DNA from: a virus
Direction: 5' to 3' (one strand)
IMG/VR virus record: IMGVR_UViG_3300020213_000065
Location: 1 to 37,084 of that record
Length of the DNA: 37,084 nt
The number at the start of each line of letters is the position of its first letter. Position 1 is the stretch's first letter. This document shows positions 36,793 through 37,084 of this stretch, in pieces. The notes under the pieces were generated by a model. That model ran no database searches and had not been told where the DNA came from. It saw only the letters and a program-made list of their open reading frames with translations. The position numbers and the translations under genes were made by a program.

Positions 36793-37084
36793 ATAGTCAG
36801 CTACCAGATTTTCTAATAACTCCATCAATACTTCTAAAAGATCGTGATATTCACACACGAGATTACCAGGTTTATGGTTTAGTTTACTGGTTTGGAAAAC
36901 AGAAAATGGAAAAATGTATAATATCCAACTCTCAAATAGCTAATTTACTGGGGTCGTCTGCTAAATCAATATCGAACTCTTTATCACGACTGGATAAAAA
37001 AGGCTATGTTAAGGTAGTACTTGATGATCAATCTCACCGCCTTGAAATAATTCCTCTCATAAGCTTTACCCCTCCACTCACGAG
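36789..37084 (+). CDS. N-terminal part of a helix-turn-helix replication-initiator-like protein (truncated by window end)
   Basis: The open frame runs 98 codons to the end of the window. Residues about 20-75 (TRDYQVYGLVYWFGKQKMEK, then CIISNSQIANLLGSSAKSIS and LSRLDKKGYV) form a winged helix-turn-helix like that of phage replication initiators and replisome organisers: a target-recognition helix after the NSQIANLLG segment and a wing with KKGYVKVVLDD. Family membership is inferred from pattern. It begins in an AAAATAATATG context and overlaps the HNH remnant by ATGA. The 3' part lies outside. Confidence 0.6.
   Translation, partial: MNSQLPDFLITPSILLKDRDIHTRDYQVYGLVYWFGKQKMEKCIISNSQIANLLGSSAKSISNSLSRLDKKGYVKVVLDDQSHRLEIIPLISFTPPLT

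Overview
This window is a tailed-phage (or prophage) late region, with every supported gene on the + strand, tightly packed, many junctions overlapping as ATGA, and no bacterial housekeeping genes. TGA ends many genes at these overlaps, so codes that reassign TGA (4, 25) are excluded. The host cannot be named from this sequence. The set of virion genes points to a short-tailed phage: terminase, P22-type-sized portal, scaffold, SU10/DUF5309-type capsid protein, large ejection proteins with a lytic transglycosylase, a head-tail adaptor and a beta-propeller nozzle, with no tape-measure, sheath or tail-tube gene.

Layout. 1-1.4 kb: end of an unidentified gene, three small early-type genes and the small terminase. 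1.4-3.7 kb: large terminase, interrupted by a LAGLIDADG intein inside its P-loop. 3.8-9.1 kb: three internal virion/ejection proteins. 9.2-13.8 kb: zinc-ribbon protein, portal, small genes, scaffold and major capsid protein, closed by a clear intrinsic terminator. 13.9-21.9 kb: a sugar/glycan cassette with glycosyltransferases (one split across an ATGA junction), an NAD-dependent epimerase and a DegT-family enzyme. That enzyme carries a second intein with a complete HNH endonuclease gene nested in another frame. 21.9-31.9 kb: minor structural genes, an HNH gene inserted at the start of one of them, a 14-residue-repeat protein, adaptor, nozzle, fibre-like protein and a three-LamG adhesin. 31.9-33.6 kb: lysis region with membrane/coiled-coil protein, amidase endolysin, three small membrane proteins and a holin candidate. 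33.6-37.1 kb: HNH protein, deoxyribosyltransferase-like protein, small zinc and helix-turn-helix proteins, two structured intergenic regions, a broken HNH gene and the start of a replication-initiator-like gene.

The main system-level signal is a repeated late promoter. TTGATAACCTCY is followed, with a fixed 19-base gap after TTGATA, by TANNNT. In six of the nine exact copies a start codon lies precisely 6 bases after that hexamer, so those mRNAs should be leaderless. The exceptions are informative. The scaffold/capsid transcript has a roughly 100-base structured leader with Shine-Dalgarno sites, and the early and lysis genes use other signals. Other points of note are a possible catalytic Lys-to-His change in the DegT enzyme, two places where an AUA codon looks like the natural start, and two unassigned structured RNAs near 35.2 and 36.55 kb.
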